Virus record (IMG/VR): IMGVR_UViG_3300005613_003484 | Span: 1 to 64,000 of that record | Reading direction: 5' to 3' (one strand) | DNA length: 64,000 nt | DNA from: a virus | In this document: positions 1 to 7,085 of the stretch, piece after piece | How positions within the stretch are numbered: position 1 is the stretch's first letter | Layout: every line of letters starts with the position of its first letter | Program-made: the position numbers and the translations under genes | Notes under the pieces: generated by a model | The model's input: only the letters and a program-made list of their open reading frames with translations | What the model was told of the DNA's origin: nothing | The model's database searches: none

Positions 1-111
1 CTCTGAACCTTTCCAAAGTGTACTTTGGACTTGGCTGCTGATTACCTTTCGGTTTCCAGCAATTCACCCAGTTTCGTCAATACTCTTACGAGTAAGGGAC
101 ACCGATTAGTT
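1..111 (-). ncRNA. Group I intron in psbA (5' part, cut by window edge)
   Basis: The psbA reading frame stops right after codon 60 and is replaced by a recognisable group I intron core. Reading the minus strand, exon end GACATT pairs with GGTGTC at 103-98 to make P1 with a terminal U-G pair at the splice site. A small hairpin with a GTAA (GNRA) loop follows near 81-95 (P2). Then come a P-like element (AATTGCTGGAAACC), a GAAA-capped P5, a Q-like element (AATCAGCAGCC), a CCAAAG/CTTTGG hairpin and an R-like element (GGTTCAGAG) that runs off the window at base 1. A psbA group I intron is known from cyanophage S-PM2. The rest of the intron and exon 2 lie outside this window, so splicing and any intron-encoded gene cannot be judged here. 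Confidence 0.9.
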
Positions 112-291
112 AATGTCTACGGGAGGTGCTCCGATAAAAGCAACGATGAAGCAGACAGTTGCGGCAAGGAGAGTTGGAATCATAAGAGTTCCGAACCATC
201 CGACATAAAGACGGTTGTTTGTGGATGTAACCCACTGACAAAAGGATTCCCACACGTTAATACGTTGGGGTGTAGAAATTGTAGCAGTCAT
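112..291 (-). CDS. psbA: Photosystem II D1 protein, exon 1 (partial)
   Basis: This is the N-terminal 60 residues of D1, the photosystem II reaction-centre protein that is lost quickly in light and that many cyanophages replace with their own copy. The residues [20 protein letters not shown] and the end APPVDI are diagnostic for D1, covering the stromal N-terminus and first membrane helix. The ATG at 291 matches known D1 starts; an upstream in-frame extension to 384 has no support. The next expected residues (DGIREP) are absent because a group I intron begins at 111. Without splicing the frame would end one codon later. A late-type promoter and a structured leader lie upstream. Confidence 0.95.
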
Positions 292-458
292 TTTTGTTAA
301 AAAAGAAATAAGTATGAGTATAGGGTTTACTCGTTTACTGATTTCCTTCATCACCCTCAGATGAAGGTAAGATGAGAGACGCATTTATACTCCCATAGGT
401 CTCGGTTAACGGGAGTTGCAACTTGTTAAGGAACTTTACATTCCTTAACTTGTTGATG
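292..458 (-). promoter_or_regulatory. psbA 5' leader with two stem-loops
   Basis: About 160 bases separate the late promoter from the psbA start. Two clean inverted repeats lie inside: GTTAAGGAA/TTCCTTAAC (425-449, 7-base loop) and CCTTCATC/GATGAAGG (345-367, 7-base loop). Neither is followed by a T run on the minus strand, so they look like leader structure rather than terminators. Structured RNAs called PhotoRC are known upstream of psbA in marine cyanobacteria and phages. Whether this leader fits that family has not been tested here. Confidence 0.5.
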
Positions 459-466
459 TATTTATA
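459..466 (-). promoter_or_regulatory. Late promoter TATAAATA for psbA
   Basis: The minus strand reads TATAAATA, the T4-type late promoter recognised by gp55 with host core polymerase. It is the only promoter-like element seen in the psbA leader. Bases 467-640 hold no gene; besides the GATAAATA site there is one small inverted repeat near 558-577. Confidence 0.65.
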
Positions 467-518
467 ATAACACTGTCAGGGTTTCCTGTCAATAGGTGTT
501 TCCTCCTATACCAAAATT

Positions 519-526
519 GATAAATA
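519..526 (+). promoter_or_regulatory. Possible late promoter GATAAATA, plus strand
   Basis: The octamer GATAAATA lies 115 bases upstream of the only plus-strand gene. The same variant precedes gp20, gp67 and the GIY-YIG gene on the other strand. The distance is long and no other promoter is visible, so this is tentative. Confidence 0.3.
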
Positions 527-640
527 AAAGGTTAAAAAAATAAATAATTCAAAGAACTTTACTTTCTTGAAGTAAAATGAAAACAGTATTTCTGGCGAGT
601 TTAATTACATTAAGAATACTCACTAACGAAGGACTGATCT

Positions 641-964
641 GTGAAAAACGATATCCAAAACCAAAACGACAACCTCCAGAAGTCGCAAGATTCATCAGAC
701 GACCAGCAAAAAACGGTAAAAAGAAAAACACCCCTTTTGAATAAACTCATTCTAATTGTAGGGTGCTCTATTGTTTTATTTGTTGGACTTAATTTTATAA
801 GTTGTAACTTTATGCTTCCTGGAAGTATTCAACACGCAAACTCATTAGGACTACTAAAAAATCCTCCTCCAACAGATTGCAAAGAATCTGAAAGAAGAGG
901 ATATGAAGTATTACTTACAGTATTGACGACTGTGATTGCACTGAAAACAAAGATGGAAGACTAG
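641..964 (+). CDS. Small membrane protein, unknown function
   Basis: A 107-residue protein on the plus strand, opposite to all its neighbours. It starts with GTG after AAGGA. Residues 1-30 are polar and rich in Asn, Gln and Asp; a hydrophobic segment follows at about 33-53, and a weaker one at about 88-102 near the C-terminus. The part between carries two prolines and a Cys-Lys-Glu-Ser stretch. A small membrane protein close to a lysis gene could be a holin or spanin-type protein, but nothing specific supports that. Its stop codon and that of the convergent gene at 961 share the palindrome CTAG. Confidence 0.7.
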   Translation: MKNDIQNQNDNLQKSQDSSDDQQKTVKRKTPLLNKLILIVGCSIVLFVGLNFISCNFMLPGSIQHANSLGLLKNPPPTDCKESERRGYEVLLTVLTTVIALKTKMED

Positions 965-1806
965 ATATTATCAACGATATTATCTCTCCACTCTTCACTC
1001 ATATTCACCATAATTGCTTCTGCTGCTTCTGGTGTTTCAGCATATCCTTCATCAAGAAGGTGTGAGAGGATGATGTCGTAGAGATCATATTCTTCTCTTC
1101 TGAATTTAGAAATATTATTTTGTGGCACATCTGCACCAGGCCATCTATCCCTGAATCTAGGTTCTGCGTATTTTCCGTTAGCACTATAAATTAGTTTTTT
1201 ATCTTTTTTAGTGAAAGTAGTTTTATTTGGAGAATTTCTTAATTTTGGTTTGGTTCTTCTAGCAGTTCCAAAAGAATCTGGATCCATCCTCTTAAGATCT
1301 AAATGAGATGTAGCTCTATCAAATTTGGATCTTCGGTTAGAGCGGCGTGGGTTACCCCCACTAAAGTCAAAGTTTTTTCGTACTCTAACACTATTCATAA
1401 TTCTTTGATTATCTTCATCCTCAGGAGTTCTTCTAGTTTGAGATTTAGATACTGCTCTTATTGCTTTTGCTCTTGATCCCAATTTACTTATTTTAGAACT
1501 ATTGTCTGTGATACGGTGTGGATTACCAATTTTAGCAGCAAAGGATCTTTCTCGATTTGTCCTATCTAAAGTTTCTAAATTTTTAGCTTGTTTTTCTAGT
1601 TCTCTTGCTTTCAACTCTCTTCTTGCTAAATTGGTGGGGGTCGGTCTTCTAGTTCTACCACTTTTTCCCAAATGTTTTTCAACAGATCTTACTGCTAAAT
1701 TATCAGGTAAATTACTTCCTGTATAATCTCTCCACCCCCTCCCCTCATCAAATTGATAAACTTCCATATATGCTTCTTGAAGACTACGAAAATCTTGTGA
1801 GTTCAT
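961..1806 (-). CDS. Candidate internal head protein, basic, with N-terminal processing tag
   Basis: 281 residues, very rich in Arg and Lys over residues 20-230, which suggests DNA binding inside the head. The N-terminus (MNSQDFRSLQEAYMEVYQ) contains LQE followed by Ala-Tyr, a site of the L/I-x-E type cut by T4 prohead protease gp21. The last 40 residues (LLDEGYAETPEAAEA, then MSEEWRDNIV) match a helical repeat in the 560-residue protein at 20242-21924. A late promoter lies 20-27 bases upstream of the start. I infer a late, head-associated protein; no enzyme motif is visible. Confidence 0.75.
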   Translation of the reverse strand: MNSQDFRSLQEAYMEVYQFDEGRGWRDYTGSNLPDNLAVRSVEKHLGKSGRTRRPTPTNLARRELKARELEKQAKNLETLDRTNRERSFAAKIGNPHRITDNSSKISKLGSRAKAIRAVSKSQTRRTPEDEDNQRIMNSVRVRKNFDFSGGNPRRSNRRSKFDRATSHLDLKRMDPDSFGTARRTKPKLRNSPNKTTFTKKDKKLIYSANGKYAEPRFRDRWPGADVPQNNISKFRREEYDLYDIILSHLLDEGYAETPEAAEAIMVNMSEEWRDNIVDNI

Positions 1807-1825
1807 CTTACGAATACTTTTTAGT

Positions 1826-1833
1826 TATTTATA
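1826..1833 (-). promoter_or_regulatory. Late promoter TATAAATA
   Basis: TATAAATA on the minus strand, 20 bases before the start of the basic protein at 961-1806. A second copy at 1913-1920 is formed by the last codons of the endolysin gene. Confidence 0.7.
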
Positions 1834-1859
1834 AATGTCACCCACGCCACCCTCCAGAA

Positions 1860-1907
1860 GGTGTCCGAAGACACCCTTTCCACCTGATAAGTGCTAACAA
1901 GTCAGGT
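1860..1907 (-). terminator. Two hairpins after the endolysin gene
   Basis: On the minus strand the first stem is ACCTGA/TCAGGT (1882-1907). The second is GGTGTC-TTCG-GACACC (1860-1875), with the very stable cUUCGg loop. There is no long T run after it, so this may act as an mRNA 3' end stabiliser or weak terminator. Confidence 0.5.
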
Positions 1908-1911
1908 AATA

Positions 1912-3123
1912 CTATTTATAACCTATCTCTGCAAGACCTTCCCGCCAAAGTTGACCTTCTCTCTTGCGTCTTCTTAACAATCCTGCTTCTACGGAACTTC
2001 CAGGATTTCTATAAAGTTCTAATGCTGCTGGAACTTCATTCCATTTCTTTTCTCTAAGAACTCTGGTAATTGTATTAAAACCAGAGGCACCATAAAAATT
2101 CGCACCAAGGTTATACGCAAAATCCAAAATGGCAGATTTCATCTTATCATTCATTTCGTTCCAATAAGGTATTTTTTGTAGTGAAGGAATAAACTCTTTA
2201 TTAATCTGATAGATTAAAAGTTTTTCACCCTCCTCTTTCGTCATTGTTTCACCAATATGAAATGGTGTTCCATCAATTTTTCTAGTGCTACCATATGCAA
2301 TAGTTATGGGTAATGATCCAGTATGGGGATCATAATATGCTTTGGAACTAAATCCTTCAAACTCTTTAATTAAATTAACGCCAACCAACGGTACTTCATT
2401 GGCATTGTTGGTGTTGGTTGGCGATTCTACTTTTTTTATATCAAAGATTCTTCCCCAACCAGAATTTGCACCTTCAGGAGTCCATCGTCTTTCAAGTACA
2501 GATCTCTTATAAATCGCACCCTTGCCATTATAAACTGATGAAGTATATCCATCATTCAGATCGCCATAAGGATCATTAACAACATAATCTCCTGCAGGGG
2601 TTTTACCAATCACAACACACATATGTCCGCCAGTTGGACGAGAAAGTGTTCCTCTATGGAGAATACCAATTACAACAGGTCTTCCTTCCTCAAGTTCACG
2701 ATCAAGATCATAAAATGAAAGATGATAATCAAATGAAGATTTAATTCCATAAGAATTCAGAACTCTTGTCTGAACAAGATGATCTGTGGTATCACCAATA
2801 GAGAATACTTTTCGGATATATGCATCATCACCTTTTGCACCTTTGAGTGTGCCAGGTTTGAAGTATTCAAGACACATTGCACAAGCAGAAGAATTACAAG
2901 TTCTTTGAGGATCTCTATAATTATCTGTTTGTGGATAATAAGGTACTTCTAGAATATTTGATTTTGGTTTATTTGCTGGTGTTCTATAAATTCTTACCCA
3001 ATTTGCAGAGTCATCCAATAATGGAGAATCTGCGAGATCCACTTCAAATTGCTCTACTGCAGCAACGTGTTTTGGATTCTTTTCGTCGTAATATTTAAAA
3101 AAGTTATGTAAATCTATTTTCAT
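1912..3123 (-). CDS. Two-domain endolysin: C39-like peptidase plus T4-type lysozyme
   Basis: 403 residues with two cell-wall domains. Residues about 58-190 look like a C39_2 papain-like peptidase: YYPQTDN, then Cys76 in RTCNSSACAM, His167 in GGHMCVVIG and Asp184 in VVNDPYGD as the likely triad. Residues about 245-400 are a GH24 muramidase like T4 lysozyme, with Glu256 (KEFEGF), Asp265 (YYDP) and Thr274 (ITIAYGS) in the E-8-D spacing. The protein should cut both the peptide and glycan parts of peptidoglycan at lysis. No signal peptide is seen, so release would need a holin. The stop codon lies inside a TATAAATA motif (1913-1920). It follows the hli genes and a 52-residue gene. Confidence 0.85.
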   Translation of the reverse strand: MKIDLHNFFKYYDEKNPKHVAAVEQFEVDLADSPLLDDSANWVRIYRTPANKPKSNILEVPYYPQTDNYRDPQRTCNSSACAMCLEYFKPGTLKGAKGDDAYIRKVFSIGDTTDHLVQTRVLNSYGIKSSFDYHLSFYDLDRELEEGRPVVIGILHRGTLSRPTGGHMCVVIGKTPAGDYVVNDPYGDLNDGYTSSVYNGKGAIYKRSVLERRWTPEGANSGWGRIFDIKKVESPTNTNNANEVPLVGVNLIKEFEGFSSKAYYDPHTGSLPITIAYGSTRKIDGTPFHIGETMTKEEGEKLLIYQINKEFIPSLQKIPYWNEMNDKMKSAILDFAYNLGANFYGASGFNTITRVLREKKWNEVPAALELYRNPGSSVEAGLLRRRKREGQLWREGLAEIGYK

Positions 3124-3125
3124 GT

Positions 3126-3284
3126 CTAATACCTAAATTCTTCTAATTTATCTAGCAATTCATTAAGGTGTCTACTTGCTAATGCTTTCAGATCGCTCGT
3201 ATAATGAGGTTCTTCTTTTAGTTTATGTTTTTGCTTCAAAATTAAAACTTTGATCTCATCTTTTGTGATGTGATTTCTAGACAC
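3126..3284 (-). CDS. Small conserved-looking protein, 52 residues
   Basis: A short open frame with GTG start whose stop is two bases before the endolysin ATG, which suggests co-translation with it. The product is charged and helical (begins VSRNHITKDEIKVLILK, ends NELLDKLEEFRY) with no motif I recognise. It has no signal peptide or membrane segment. A terminator-like hairpin lies just upstream. Confidence 0.6.
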   Translation of the reverse strand: MSRNHITKDEIKVLILKQKHKLKEEPHYTSDLKALASRHLNELLDKLEEFRY

Positions 3285-3296
3285 AGTAATAAAAAA

Positions 3297-3323
3297 ACTC
3301 TACCTTCTATTTAGAGGTAGAGT
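3297..3323 (-). terminator. Terminator after the hli genes
   Basis: Stem ACTCTACC/GGTAGAGT with an 11-base loop, followed on the minus strand by seven T. It lies between the stop of the short hli gene and the 52-residue gene. Confidence 0.75.
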
Positions 3324-3343
3324 CAAAAAATTTTTTTCTATAT

Positions 3344-3469
3344 TCAGAAAATTCCAGGGATTAATTGGCCGGTGGTGAGATATGTACCGACAGCAATTAC
3401 GAAGCCGACCATAGCAAGTCTTCCTTGATTAACTTCGTTTTCTTTAGTCCATCCGAATTTGATTTTCAT
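3344..3469 (-). CDS. hli: High-light-inducible protein, 41 residues
   Basis: A minimal Hli protein: one chlorophyll-a/b-binding type helix, with QGRLAMVGFVIAVGTY at residues 15-30. The usual E-x-x-N-G-R pigment motif reads E-x-x-Q-G-R here. Hli proteins protect photosystems under light stress; phage copies are thought to keep the host photosynthesising during infection. The start at 3469 is set by a strong GAGGAG ribosome site. It is last in the operon hli, 28-residue peptide, hli. Confidence 0.9.
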   Translation of the reverse strand: MKIKFGWTKENEVNQGRLAMVGFVIAVGTYLTTGQLIPGIF

Positions 3470-3480
3470 TTGTTTTCTCC

Positions 3481-3567
3481 TCAATAAGTTTTTGATAATT
3501 GATTTACAGAATGTGCCAGCAACACAAGAAATGAGATACTAGTCACAGTGAAGATAACTTCAGGCAT
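3481..3567 (-). CDS. 28-residue membrane micropeptide between two hli genes
   Basis: The ATG overlaps the stop of the upstream hli gene as TGATG, a strong sign of translational coupling. The frame encodes 28 residues, with one hydrophobic segment (VIFTVTSISFLVLLAHSV) and a short polar tail. Its stop sits just before the ribosome site of the next hli gene. Size and single helix resemble small photosystem subunits, but I cannot match it to any of them. Confidence 0.5.
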   Translation of the reverse strand: MPEVIFTVTSISFLVLLAHSVNQLSKTY

Positions 3568-3776
3568 CAGAAGACGCCAAAGAAAAAGTTACCTGATAGC
3601 GCATAAGAAATAAAACCTACAACAATTCCAATCATAGCCCAGCGAGAATTTAATTTTTCTGCTCTTTCGGCATATGTTTCTAAACCATAACGCTCAATGT
3701 CTTCTTTTGACATCCACATAGTAGGTTCTTTGGCAAAAATATTCATTTGGCCAAATTCATTTTTTGTAACACTCAT
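3567..3776 (-). CDS. hli: High-light-inducible protein, 69 residues
   Basis: The C-terminal half is a typical Hli helix: ERAEKLNSRWAMIGIVVGF, with the E-x-x-N-S-R pigment-binding motif. The N-terminal 30 residues are polar, as in other cyanophage Hli proteins. It is first in a small operon with the 28-residue peptide and a second hli gene. A perfect sigma70-type promoter lies 28 bases upstream, pointing to early expression. Confidence 0.93.
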   Translation of the reverse strand: MSVTKNEFGQMNIFAKEPTMWMSKEDIERYGLETYAERAEKLNSRWAMIGIVVGFISYALSGNFFFGVF

Positions 3777-3803
3777 ATTGGTAATGTAAAGAATTACAAC
3801 AAT

Positions 3804-3832
3804 ATTATATATGATAAAAAGAGATTTGTCAA
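3804..3832 (-). promoter_or_regulatory. Early sigma70 promoter for the hli operon
   Basis: TTGACA (3832-3827), 17 bases, TATAAT (3809-3804). The -35 box overlaps the stop of the glycosyltransferase gene upstream. Confidence 0.85.
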
Positions 3833-4623
3833 GCCTCTTGCTTAGATGGTTCAGTAATTCTACCCAAATATGGATTAAAAGATGTGATTTCTTCTACTTT
3901 AAATTTTGCTCCCATTTGTTGCCAAAAATTTAAAATTCCATTATAACTATTACGATGAAAAATATCAATGTGTTCTGGGTGAATTGACGAACCCAATTCA
4001 ATTTTATATAAAAAGATGGGAGTTGCATATGTACATCCAGAGTTATAAATTAAATCATCAGCTACTGGACGAGGTTTTACTCCGTTATCAAGTTTATATT
4101 TATTTCCGCGAATGTGATATCTTATCAATTTTTCTGCGTGATGTCTCGTAATTACATAACATGCAGTCGAAAAATCATTTACGAATCTAGTATGAATTGG
4201 AACTACAATATCACCAGTACAAATAATTGCAAGTTGAATTACATCCCAACAATAAGGAACACGAGCGATAAAATCTACCCAAGTAAAGTTCCAATAATGA
4301 GCTGTGCCCATGTCGCAATCATCTTCCATAATAATTGCATAAGGACTGTCAGAAGTATGATACCAATGATTAATTGCTTTTAAGTGAGATGTTACACATC
4401 CAATTTCACCAGAAGTCATCATATCTGGATATTTTCCTTTTATGATATCGCTTAAATCATCTTCTCTACCATCATATGCAGAAATGCGAGTATAGTTTTC
4501 AATCTCCCAATACTCAAATTGTTCCTTCATATACTGCCATCTTTCGGGTTGACCGTCCAGATTTATGCAGTACACTGGTCCAAAGTTTTTTAATTTATAA
4601 ATTGACTTATTCTTGTCTCTCAT
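3829..4623 (-). CDS. GT25-family glycosyltransferase
   Basis: 264 residues with the pattern of LPS-type family 25 transferases: an N-terminal VYCINLDGQPERWQYMKEQF, then GEIGCVTSHLKAINHW and the metal-binding acid cluster IMEDDCD. It would move a sugar from a nucleotide donor to a glycan. It is the last gene of the sugar cassette. The start at 4623 overlaps the stop of the upstream gene as ATGA; an ATG at 4635 is an alternative. Confidence 0.8.
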   Translation of the reverse strand: MRDKNKSIYKLKNFGPVYCINLDGQPERWQYMKEQFEYWEIENYTRISAYDGREDDLSDIIKGKYPDMMTSGEIGCVTSHLKAINHWYHTSDSPYAIIMEDDCDMGTAHYWNFTWVDFIARVPYCWDVIQLAIICTGDIVVPIHTRFVNDFSTACYVITRHHAEKLIRYHIRGNKYKLDNGVKPRPVADDLIYNSGCTYATPIFLYKIELGSSIHPEHIDIFHRNSYNGILNFWQQMGAKFKVEEITSFNPYLGRITEPSKQEA

Positions 4624-5426
4624 ATTCTTATCCATCTTTCTGGTATTAAATCATTAGTATTTTTATCATCATTTCCCTCTCCAAACCATTGAATTGGGGC
4701 AATGACTTTATTAGAATTAGATAACCATGCCCCCCACCAAGAAAAAGAAGAATTTGCAATAATGTGATACTTACACAATGTCATAAGACATAAATCAACA
4801 TATTGGTCTTTTGATTCCGATATCATAAATCTATCCGAATCAAAAATCTGTTGCTTCTTGCACCAACTAATATCATCAGAAAAAATAATAACGGGAATAT
4901 CCGAATCGAAACATTCGAGTGCTTTAATATAATAATCCAAATCTAAAGTTGTGTGATTTGGATTTTTAAGGTAATCAGTTCTCCTAACATGTAAACTAAT
5001 AACATCACGAATAGATCCCACCATCTCTTTGCAGGGTTCTAGAATCTCATTCTTAAAAGAAAAGTCCTCTCGAATTTCATCTTCAATATGGTTAAAATAT
5101 TTTTCTGATTGAAAAAATCCAGCAAGAGTAATTTCATCTGGGCACATATTAAACAAAGTTTGGTCAAAATGAAAATGTTTCTCTTGTGCTACAGGAGCAT
5201 ACCCTCTGTCAAGAAGTTTAATATTATGCGGAAGAGTGTAGGTCATTTTGAATGGGTAGAATAATTCTATCTTCAAATCAAATCCATAAGGATCCTTAAT
5301 TACTTGATTGTGATTCGGAATACAAAAATCATAACCGCGATTTTTTGCAATACCCCTCAATGAAGCATATTGGAACATTTGATTTCCAAGTCTCCCCAAT
5401 TGCCCCAAATGATTAAACGCTAACAT
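4620..5426 (-). CDS. GT11-type alpha-1,2-fucosyltransferase
   Basis: 268 residues. The N-terminal GRLGNQMFQYASLRGIAKNR, the GDP-fucose-binding HVRRTDY and the C-terminal NSSFSWWGAWL are signature motifs of family 11 fucosyltransferases. The donor would be GDP-L-fucose, which the gmd and fcl products of this operon can supply. It is a paralogue of the gene at 6237-7085; both share EDF-FK-EILEPCKE and IFSDDI. It overlaps the upstream gene by 14 bases. Confidence 0.88.
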   Translation of the reverse strand: MLAFNHLGQLGRLGNQMFQYASLRGIAKNRGYDFCIPNHNQVIKDPYGFDLKIELFYPFKMTYTLPHNIKLLDRGYAPVAQEKHFHFDQTLFNMCPDEITLAGFFQSEKYFNHIEDEIREDFSFKNEILEPCKEMVGSIRDVISLHVRRTDYLKNPNHTTLDLDYYIKALECFDSDIPVIIFSDDISWCKKQQIFDSDRFMISESKDQYVDLCLMTLCKYHIIANSSFSWWGAWLSNSNKVIAPIQWFGEGNDDKNTNDLIPERWIRI

Positions 5427-6240
5427 TCAATTGACTCCTTCTCTCCTTAACATAATTCTGAGATTCATAATAACTCATTATAGCATCTTTATCCCAAGTG
5501 CGAATAGTTTGCCAAAGATTATGGTTATCCATAAACTTTGGATTATGATAATGTGAGTTAAAAGTGCGAGAATGGTCAAAGTGATAGACCACATCATTAA
5601 CTCTACCTACATGATAACCCAATGCTTGAAGACGATAATAATACTCACAGTCTTCTGCACCCCAAGAAATAAAGTTTTCGTTCCACATATAAGAATCAAT
5701 ATAAACTTGACGCTTAATCATTTGTCCCCATCCCATTACAGATGGTTGCAATCTACAATTTGGTTGTAAAAGATTCAAATCAAACTTTGATTGAACAAAA
5801 GCATCAAAGAGTGGAATGGGATAATCAACTGCCCATTGATAAACACCACAACCATATGGATAGACAACATCAAATCCACCCTGCACAATCATATTATATG
5901 CAGTTATATAACTTGATACTGGATAAACAACATCCACATCATAATTATAAACAACTTCTGTTTTCGATGCTAGAAGAAGATCATTTAAGATACGAGTCTT
6001 ATAAAAGAATTGATCGTTTGATTGCTCAAAGATATGATGCAGATTCGTTGGGGTATTCCCAAATATTTTTTGAATGACTGGAAGCGCCTTTTCACCAAAG
6101 ACCGAATGAGTATCATTTTCTTTGATAATAATTGTAGACTGTGGAAAATGATGAGTGATATAACCAATCGATGTAATCACATTTTTGAGTCTGTCTTCAC
6201 TCTCAATCCGACAAGGCATTAAGAATGTAAGATTATTCAT
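5413..6240 (-). CDS. GT-A fold glycosyltransferase
   Basis: 275 residues. A D-x-D type motif appears in YNYDVDVVYPV, and the region FISWGAEDCEYYYRLQALGY is the W-G-x-E-D motif of galactosyltransferase-like and chondroitin-synthase-like enzymes. The acceptor and sugar are unknown. The start at 6240 follows GGAG by five bases and overlaps the previous stop as ATGA; an upstream extension is not supported. Confidence 0.78.
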   Translation of the reverse strand: MNNLTFLMPCRIESEDRLKNVITSIGYITHHFPQSTIIIKENDTHSVFGEKALPVIQKIFGNTPTNLHHIFEQSNDQFFYKTRILNDLLLASKTEVVYNYDVDVVYPVSSYITAYNMIVQGGFDVVYPYGCGVYQWAVDYPIPLFDAFVQSKFDLNLLQPNCRLQPSVMGWGQMIKRQVYIDSYMWNENFISWGAEDCEYYYRLQALGYHVGRVNDVVYHFDHSRTFNSHYHNPKFMDNHNLWQTIRTWDKDAIMSYYESQNYVKERRSQLNVSV

Positions 6241-7085
6241 ACTCCAACTCCAAACCAATCTTGTGGGCACAGGTCATCCATAATGTAATGATCGTAATAA
6301 CTACCAAACCACCGTGTAGGATAAATGATTGCTTGTGTTTTATTTTTCATCAACCAAGCACCCCACCAACTCATTGTGCTATTGGCAATAATTCCTCCAG
6401 TGCAAAGAGTCATCATACACAAATCAAAATAAGGAATCAATGCTTGCTGTCTTCCTTGAAGAGTATCACAAGTTTGAGGATATCTCTCATCAAATTCAGA
6501 AAGCATGAACCTATCGCTATCAAAAAATGATTGCTCTCTACACCACCCAATATCATCGGAAAAAACAATAACACATCTATCTTCAGGGAAATGCGTCAGT
6601 GCTTCTTCATAGTATTCAATAGGACACATTGGATGAGCACTTGGATTGACGGCATAATCACCCCTACGCAAGTGCATAAAGATAGGATTATCAAGTTGAT
6701 CTATAACTTCTTTGCAGGGTTCTAGAATCTCATCCTTGAAAGCAAAGTCCTCACGAATGATATCTTTCACATTATCAAAATATTTCTCTGTTGTAAAATA
6801 GTCGTGAAGATTTACATTGTCTGGACAAGTATTAAAAAAGTCTTCAGAAAAGTGAAACTGATTTGAAGAAATGCTTTGAGCGTTCAAATATCCAAAGTTT
6901 TCTTCCTTGACCGAAGACATTTTAAAGCAATCAAATAGACCATAATTTGAATCCCCGTAACTATCTGGAGGAGGAATTAACCAATCAAATCCACGATTTG
7001 TAGCAATTCCACGAAGAGCTGCATATTGAAACATTTGATTTCCCAAACGCCCATTTGATCCTAGGTGATTATAACTTATCGTCAT
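6237..7085 (-). CDS. GT11-type alpha-1,2-fucosyltransferase, second copy
   Basis: 282 residues with GRLGNQMFQYAALRGIATNR near the N-terminus, the donor-binding HLRRGDY and NSTMSWWGAWL near the C-terminus. All are GT11 signatures. It differs from its paralogue at 4620-5426 by an insert near residues 200-220 (RYPQTCDTLQGRQQALIPYF). Two GT11 enzymes suggest two acceptors or two positions on one glycan. Confidence 0.88.
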   Translation of the reverse strand: MTISYNHLGSNGRLGNQMFQYAALRGIATNRGFDWLIPPPDSYGDSNYGLFDCFKMSSVKEENFGYLNAQSISSNQFHFSEDFFNTCPDNVNLHDYFTTEKYFDNVKDIIREDFAFKDEILEPCKEVIDQLDNPIFMHLRRGDYAVNPSAHPMCPIEYYEEALTHFPEDRCVIVFSDDIGWCREQSFFDSDRFMLSEFDERYPQTCDTLQGRQQALIPYFDLCMMTLCTGGIIANSTMSWWGAWLMKNKTQAIIYPTRWFGSYYDHYIMDDLCPQDWFGVGV

